Source: Dehalococcoidia bacterium
GTDB taxonomy: Bacteria > Chloroflexota > Dehalococcoidia > Lucifugimonadales > JAGWBF01
Direction: 5' to 3'
Assembly (NCBI GenBank): GCA_021296015.1
Contig: JAGWBG010000039.1
Span: 1 to 18,634, forward strand
Length of the DNA stretch: 18,634 nucleotides
The translations under genes were made by a program, and so were the position numbers. This document shows, piece after piece, positions 14,441-18,634 of this stretch (its first letter is position 1; every line of letters starts with the position of its first letter). The notes under the pieces were generated by a model. It had not been told where the DNA came from and did not search any database. It was given only the letters and a program-made list of their open reading frames with translations.

Positions 14441-15442
14441 ATGCTTACTAGGCACGTAGCCGGCCGTGTATACAACTACGACTATTGTATTGGCAGGGGT
14501 GGCGCAGGCGGGGATGGGTTTATTTCACCCGTGGGTTTCGCCGTGGGTTCCGGCGGAAGCCTGTACGTGGTGAACAGGGGCAATGAGTATTCCCCCAGCC
14601 AGGGAATAACCAAGTGCACCCTGGACCACAAGGTGCTGTGGGAGGACCGGGGCTTCGGATTTGCCGGTGGCGAGTCCCCCTGGCCCACCTCCATTGCCAC
14701 AGACAGCGACGAGAACGTATACATCTCCGATGACTATGTGAGCCAGATTTTCATGTACGACAAAGACGGAGACTTCAAGGGTGGCTGGGGCAGAAAAGGC
14801 TCAGGCGATGGAGAACTGGACGGGCCTTCCGGCCTCGCCTTCGATGGGGAGGACAACCTCTACGTTGTGGACAGCCTTAATCACCGGGTCCAGAAATTCA
14901 CCAGAGACGGCAAATTCCTGGCAAAGTGGGGCAGCCGGGGCAGTGGTGCGGGCCAGTTCAATATGCCCTGGGGTATCGCCATGGACAAGGATGGCCACGT
15001 GTACGTGGCCGACTGGAAGAACGACCGGGTGCAGAAACTCACTCAAGACGGCGAGTATCTGGCTACCTTTGGCAGTCCCGGGACCGGTGACGGGGAGCTG
15101 AAGTGCCCCAGCGACATAGCCATAGACGACCAGGGCGACGTATACGTCGTGGACTGGGGCAACCTGCGACTCAATATCTACGAGGCCGACGGAACATTCA
15201 TCACCTCTTTCATTGGGGACGCGGACATCCTGTCACCCTGGGCGCAGGGCGTAGTGAACGCAAATCCCGACTACCGGAAGGCCCGCCGAAGGACTGACAT
15301 GACTCCGGAGCAGTGGTTCCAGAGGCCCGTGGCAGTAAATGTGGATAGCGAGGGTAGGATCATGGTGCTGGAGACGGAACGCACCCGCATCCAGATTTAC
15401 GTCAAGGAAAAAGACTTCATAGATGCCCAGTTCAACCTGTAG
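14441..15442 (+). CDS. NHL-repeat beta-propeller protein, copy 3
   Basis: A 333-residue third paralog, same architecture as copies 1 and 2. The N-terminus MLTRHVAGRVYNYDYCIGR and the middle (KFLAKWGS, DGEYLATFGSPGTGDGE) follow copy 1. The C-terminal insertion and end (LSPWAQGVVNANPDYRKARRRTDMT) follow copy 2. This mosaic pattern suggests recombination or gene conversion among the copies. ATG 14441 is preceded by AAAGGGG. No signal peptide is visible. The gene is followed by a structured non-coding stretch and then the permease gene. Confidence 0.88.
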   Translation: MLTRHVAGRVYNYDYCIGRGGAGGDGFISPVGFAVGSGGSLYVVNRGNEYSPSQGITKCTLDHKVLWEDRGFGFAGGESPWPTSIATDSDENVYISDDYVSQIFMYDKDGDFKGGWGRKGSGDGELDGPSGLAFDGEDNLYVVDSLNHRVQKFTRDGKFLAKWGSRGSGAGQFNMPWGIAMDKDGHVYVADWKNDRVQKLTQDGEYLATFGSPGTGDGELKCPSDIAIDDQGDVYVVDWGNLRLNIYEADGTFITSFIGDADILSPWAQGVVNANPDYRKARRRTDMTPEQWFQRPVAVNVDSEGRIMVLETERTRIQIYVKEKDFIDAQFNL

Positions 15443-15501
15443 CATCACCCTTTCCCAACAACCCCACAGTTTAGGCTGAGACGTGGGATTTTACGCCGTG
15501 G

Positions 15502-15550
15502 CGACAGATAAGCGGGCAGGACGTAGCTTGTTCCTGCCCGTTGCCTGTCG
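15502..15550. terminator. nested hairpin after NHL copy 3
   Basis: An inner stem CGGGCAGGA (15513-15521) / TCCTGCCCG (15532-15540) and an outer stem CGACAG (15502-15507) / CTGTCG (15545-15550) are separated by unpaired bases. No T-run follows. It could end the NHL transcript or be a leader structure of the permease gene, which starts 24 bases later. Confidence 0.5.
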
Positions 15551-15574
15551 GATGCTCCCTCAGAGGCTACGCAC

Positions 15575-16321
15575 TTGCTAATCTCCGGCCTTGAGGTCTT
15601 CATCGCTATCGTGGTCATGGCTGCGGGCGGGCTGGTCATGGGTCTCGTTAGCATCGGCATCGGAATGGTGGTTTCACCCGTCCTGCTTCTGATGATTGAC
15701 CCCCAGTCGGTGGTCGTGACAATTAACAGCATTGCGATACCGATACTGACCCTGGTCCTGCTTCAGACCAGGCGTGACATACCAATGCGAAGCGCAATTC
15801 CGCTGCCGGCAGCAGGGCTGTTGGCTGCGCCCATAGGTGTGCTAATACTCAACTCGGCCAGCCCCGGTGCTCTGCGCGTAATCATAGGCTGCGTAATTCT
15901 GTGCCTGGCCGTTCCAAGTGCCTTCAGTATGGGGCGCCCCCTTCCCCACGCCAACGTGTTAACCCCGGTGGTCGGATTTGTGGGGTCTCTGCTGGTTATC
16001 GGAACGGGGATAGGCCCCCCACTGGTGGCCCTGTACTTACTTAATCAGGGTTGGGCAGGCAGCCAAATACGCGCATCCATGGCCCTGTACTATCTACCGA
16101 TAGCAGCCCTGGCCACAACCCTGTATGCCGTGACCGGGCTATTTACCCTTGAGCGTGTGTGGCTGATTCTTGCTCTCACCCCCGCCGGAGTCCTGGGATT
16201 CGGCATGGCATCGCTGCTTGTGGGGCGGATGAACGACCAGTTCCTTCGTCGTGTCATCCTGGCGGTGGTCATCGCGGCGAGCGTTACGCTTCTGGGCAGA
16301 GAGGTGGCGGGCGTGCTGTGA
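15575..16321 (+). CDS. TauE/SafE family membrane permease
   Basis: A 248-residue, strongly hydrophobic protein with about eight membrane-spanning stretches and the usual TauE/SafE length. The first helix pair contains GGLVMGLVSIGIGMVVSPVLLL, the typical glycine-rich motif of the repeat. A second half-repeat starts around TPVVGFVGSLLVIGTGIGPPLVALYLL. Family members export or import sulfite, sulfonates, sulfoacetate or other organic anions; the substrate here is unknown. The start TTG 15575 is the only common start codon close to the fold, with a weak AGAGG upstream; no ATG or GTG lies in frame before it. It ends 16 bp from the stop of the convergent TAP-like hydrolase gene. Confidence 0.85.
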   Translation: MLISGLEVFIAIVVMAAGGLVMGLVSIGIGMVVSPVLLLMIDPQSVVVTINSIAIPILTLVLLQTRRDIPMRSAIPLPAAGLLAAPIGVLILNSASPGALRVIIGCVILCLAVPSAFSMGRPLPHANVLTPVVGFVGSLLVIGTGIGPPLVALYLLNQGWAGSQIRASMALYYLPIAALATTLYAVTGLFTLERVWLILALTPAGVLGFGMASLLVGRMNDQFLRRVILAVVIAASVTLLGREVAGVL

Positions 16322-16337
16322 CGTGGATTTGGCGGCC

Positions 16338-18059
16338 TCACTCTTCCCGCTCGCAGAGGCTCCACCGCTCGGTTGGGTATACGCCGTCTATCAGCACGCT
16401 GTGAATGTGGTCGTTTATGCACCTGTTGTGAGGATAGACAACGTGGGAGAAGTGGGAGGTCTCCAGCAGGTAGCCGTTGCTGAGGACCTCGGTTACGAGC
16501 TCTTCGGACTCGCTAAAGGAAGTGAAGGGGTCGGCGTGGTTGCCGATTACCAGTATTGGCACGCCTCCGCCGTCGAGGGGGCCATAGAAGGGGTCGGGGG
16601 CGAATTGGTCATAGAACAGGCAGGCGCTGGGGAAAGAGGGGTCCATCAACGCCAGCAATGGGAACATCTCCTCGAAGATGGTGTCAATGACTACCGAGTC
16701 ATCCAGCAGGGTGGCCCGGTCCAACTCCGGATAAAGTACCCAGCCGTCCAGGCAATTGACATGGGTAATGAAGCGGGCGGCGGTGGGGTCCGGGCCGAAC
16801 TGTATGCTGGCGAACCCAGCCAGAGTAGACGGGTCATTCCTCTCGTTGAGCTCGAACAGGCCCTGCCACAGGTCGGGCCACGTGGTTTCGCTGTACAGGG
16901 TCGAAACCACCCCGAAGAAACCCGCCACGGGATGATTAACCGCATCGTTGACCAGGTCCAGCTTAGTGACGGACTGCTTGAAGTAGCCCACCGGGTCGCC
17001 TTCGTTGTATATCGGGCATAGCGGGTCGTCGCACGCCACCAGAGCTTGGCCGAGCAAGTCCGCAATCGGCGCGACCTCCTCGATTGCCTCGTCAATGCGT
17101 TCCTGCTGGGTGGAGGCCGGGTCAACCGGGTTGTCGGCGCCGTCAAGGACCATCGCCCTGACCGACCCCGGGAAGAGAGTTGCATACCAGACTCCCAGAG
17201 CCGACCCATAGGAGAATCCCAGGTAAGAGACCTGGTCGGCGCCCAGGGCCTTGCGTATTTCATCCATGTCGTTGGCAACGTATTGGCTGTGCAGCAGGGC
17301 GCCGACCGGCCCCATTGACTCGATGCACAGGTTGGCGGCCGCCTCGCCAGCGGCTATCTCGTCGGGAGTTTCTATGGGTTCCTCTATCGTAGCAAGCAGC
17401 TCCAGCTGCTCGCCGGGGACTCCGCAGGCGAAGGCGGGGTCGGAGTCCCCAACCCCTCGGGGGTCGAAACCGATGATGTCGAAGTGGGAGACGATTTCAT
17501 CGGTGAATATCCCAAGGGGGAGATAGTGGACCAACTCCACGCCGCTTTCGCCCGGACCGCCGGGATTCACCAGTAGATAGCCTATCCGTTCGCTCGGTAA
17601 CGTGGCCCGGTGCACGTTGACCGCGACTCGGATACTGCCTGCCTCCGGGTGCCGGTAGTCCGCGGGGACTCTCACAAAGCCGCATTCCAGGTCGAACGGT
17701 CCGCACGGGACCCAGTCTACACGCTCGCCTACCGGGGCGGTATCTGCCTGGGCCATCGGTGTAGGGGAGGTTGTGGGAAGGGTTGCCTGAGTTGGCGTTT
17801 GAGCAACAGTCGGGGTAGGAGTGAAAGTAGGGATAGGGGTAGGCGTCGGTGTAGGAACGGCTGTGGGAAAGGGCATCTGAGTTGACGTTGGAGTAACAGT
17901 TGAGATGGGCGATGGGATTGGAGTCAAAGTAGGTACAGCCTTAGGTGCAACGGTCAGCTCAGGCACTGGCGTCGGAGTTGGCGTGGGCACAGCATCATTG
18001 CAGGCCGCACTAGCTGTAACAGCCAGGGCTAGGGCAACGATGAAGAAATACCACTTCAA
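16338..18059 (-). CDS. secreted TAP-like alpha/beta hydrolase with Thr/Pro linker
   Basis: A 573-residue protein. Residues 1-20 (ending ASAAC) form a signal peptide, possibly of lipoprotein type with Cys20. Residues 25-105 are a Pro/Thr-rich linker. The hydrolase domain follows: LLVNPGGPGESG (162-173, oxyanion region), DIIGFDPRGVGDSD (194-207), GFSYGS (281-286, nucleophile Ser283), and a C-terminal TAP-like domain with VIGNHADPFT (504-513, catalytic Asp510) and SHFSHVVYPHNRC (535-547, catalytic His 536 or 539). Proteins of this type are tripeptidyl or prolyl aminopeptidases and related esterases acting outside the cell. The linker would hold the enzyme off the membrane, as in the ankyrin lipoprotein of this window. 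The start is TTG 18059; an in-frame TGA sits two codons upstream, so no longer start exists. Confidence 0.88.
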   Translation of the reverse strand: MKWYFFIVALALAVTASAACNDAVPTPTPTPVPELTVAPKAVPTLTPIPSPISTVTPTSTQMPFPTAVPTPTPTPIPTFTPTPTVAQTPTQATLPTTSPTPMAQADTAPVGERVDWVPCGPFDLECGFVRVPADYRHPEAGSIRVAVNVHRATLPSERIGYLLVNPGGPGESGVELVHYLPLGIFTDEIVSHFDIIGFDPRGVGDSDPAFACGVPGEQLELLATIEEPIETPDEIAAGEAAANLCIESMGPVGALLHSQYVANDMDEIRKALGADQVSYLGFSYGSALGVWYATLFPGSVRAMVLDGADNPVDPASTQQERIDEAIEEVAPIADLLGQALVACDDPLCPIYNEGDPVGYFKQSVTKLDLVNDAVNHPVAGFFGVVSTLYSETTWPDLWQGLFELNERNDPSTLAGFASIQFGPDPTAARFITHVNCLDGWVLYPELDRATLLDDSVVIDTIFEEMFPLLALMDPSFPSACLFYDQFAPDPFYGPLDGGGVPILVIGNHADPFTSFSESEELVTEVLSNGYLLETSHFSHVVYPHNRCINDHIHSVLIDGVYPTERWSLCEREE

Positions 18060-18180
18060 TTCTCATCTCACTTTGCAAAGTTCTTTCTCACTTGATGGGA
18101 ACCTGCCTGCTGCAACGGCGACACAGACAGGGAGGAAGTGTGCCCATATCTCACTAGACACCCTTCCATCGGGGGCGGGG

Positions 18181-18634
18181 TTATCCCCCGGTGATGTACC
18201 GGTATGCTGACAGAGCGGCCGTTATGCCGTCCCCCACAGCAGTTCCCAGTTGCCGATAGGAGCTCACTCTTATGTCCCCAGCGGCATAGACTCCGCGATA
18301 GTCTGTTGCCATATTTATGACGGTGTAGACATGGCCCGCTCCATCCAGGGACAACTGGCCTTTCAGGAAATCGCTATTGGACTGAAATCCTACGTAGATG
18401 AACACTCCGGTGGCAGGATAGTCATAGACACTATCGCTCTTCAGGTCTTTAACGCGCACTGCACTCGCTACACCGTTGCCTACAATTTCCTCTACTACGT
18501 GGCTCCAGAGAAACTTGAACTTGGGGTTGTCAAAAGCCCGCTCCTGGAGGATGGGACTGGCCCTCAGCTGGTCCCGGCGATGGATTACAGTCACCTGATT
18601 TACGATACCCGTAAGATAGCTGCCCTCATCCAAG
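18181..18634 (-). CDS. trxB: thioredoxin reductase-like flavoprotein, 3' part only
   Basis: The frame enters from the right edge of the window, so the N-terminal FAD motif and the redox CxxC are not visible. The 151 residues seen include VTVIHRRDQLRASP, the NADPH-binding-domain strand and Arg-rich loop of thioredoxin reductase, GVFIYVGFQSNSDFL (the 'GxFxxIGxxPN' strand) and GVYAAGDIR, the second FAD motif, followed by TAVGDGITAALSAYRYI. The protein would pass electrons from NADPH to thioredoxin or a similar disulfide partner. The TTG at the edge is internal, because conserved sequence continues through it. The assignment as trxB rather than a ferredoxin-NADP reductase of the same family is likely but unproven without the CxxC. 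Confidence 0.82.
   Translation of the reverse strand, partial: LDEGSYLTGIVNQVTVIHRRDQLRASPILQERAFDNPKFKFLWSHVVEEIVGNGVASAVRVKDLKSDSVYDYPATGVFIYVGFQSNSDFLKGQLSLDGAGHVYTVINMATDYRGVYAAGDIRVSSYRQLGTAVGDGITAALSAYRYITGG

Noticed and set aside
16251..17021. Long plus-strand open frame opposite the TAP-like hydrolase gene
   Set aside because: The minus-strand protein has a full set of hydrolase motifs; the plus-strand frame is low-complexity Gly/Val/Glu-rich antisense translation with no domain.
18168..18194. G/C-run hairpin at the end of the thioredoxin reductase gene
   Set aside because: Only short G-run/C-run pairing with several registers, overlapping the stop codon and without a T-run; not a convincing terminator.

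Overview
The window reads as a piece of a moderately GC-rich bacterial chromosome. My best guess is an uncultured Chloroflexota (Dehalococcoidia-like) lineage. The pointers are a soluble reductive-dehalogenase-like iron-sulfur protein, a DUF1800/DUF1501 gene pair, Thr/Pro-rich lipoprotein linkers, and an otsA of the type I associate with actinobacterial and Chloroflexota genomes. This placement is inference; no rRNA or marker gene is present. I saw no phage genes, tRNAs, CRISPR arrays or transposases.

Left part (1-5 kb): the tail of a SnoaL/NTF2-like gene is followed by a trehalose-6-phosphate synthase gene (otsA, +) that converges on a trehalose-phosphatase gene (otsB, -). Next comes a visibly more AT-rich patch with an ankyrin-repeat lipoprotein gene, bracketed by a perfect 21-bp direct repeat, and then an unrecognised 190-residue protein. 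Middle (5-9.2 kb): an RdhA/QueG-like double [4Fe-4S] protein faces a GlcG/HbpS-type small protein. Divergent from the latter run an alpha/beta-hydrolase with no ordinary start codon and altered catalytic residues, and a geranylgeranyl-reductase-type flavoprotein.

Right part (9.2-18.6 kb): two near-identical tandem promoters precede a same-strand cluster of a DUF1800 protein, a DUF1501 protein broken by a small deletion/frameshift, and three tandem paralogous NHL beta-propeller proteins. None of these five has a recognisable export signal. A TauE/SafE permease follows; it converges on a secreted TAP-like hydrolase with a long Thr/Pro linker. The window ends inside a thioredoxin-reductase gene.

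A family of dRS3/REP-like palindromic repeats (core ATTCC-N10-GGAAT, usually paired) occurs at five intergenic sites and forms the last codons of otsB. The best candidate for an undescribed system is the tandem-promoter DUF1800-DUF1501-NHL x3 cluster. The most useful single observations are the DUF1501 frameshift, the non-canonical start and Ser-to-Thr change in the hydrolase, and the 21-bp repeats around the ankyrin gene.
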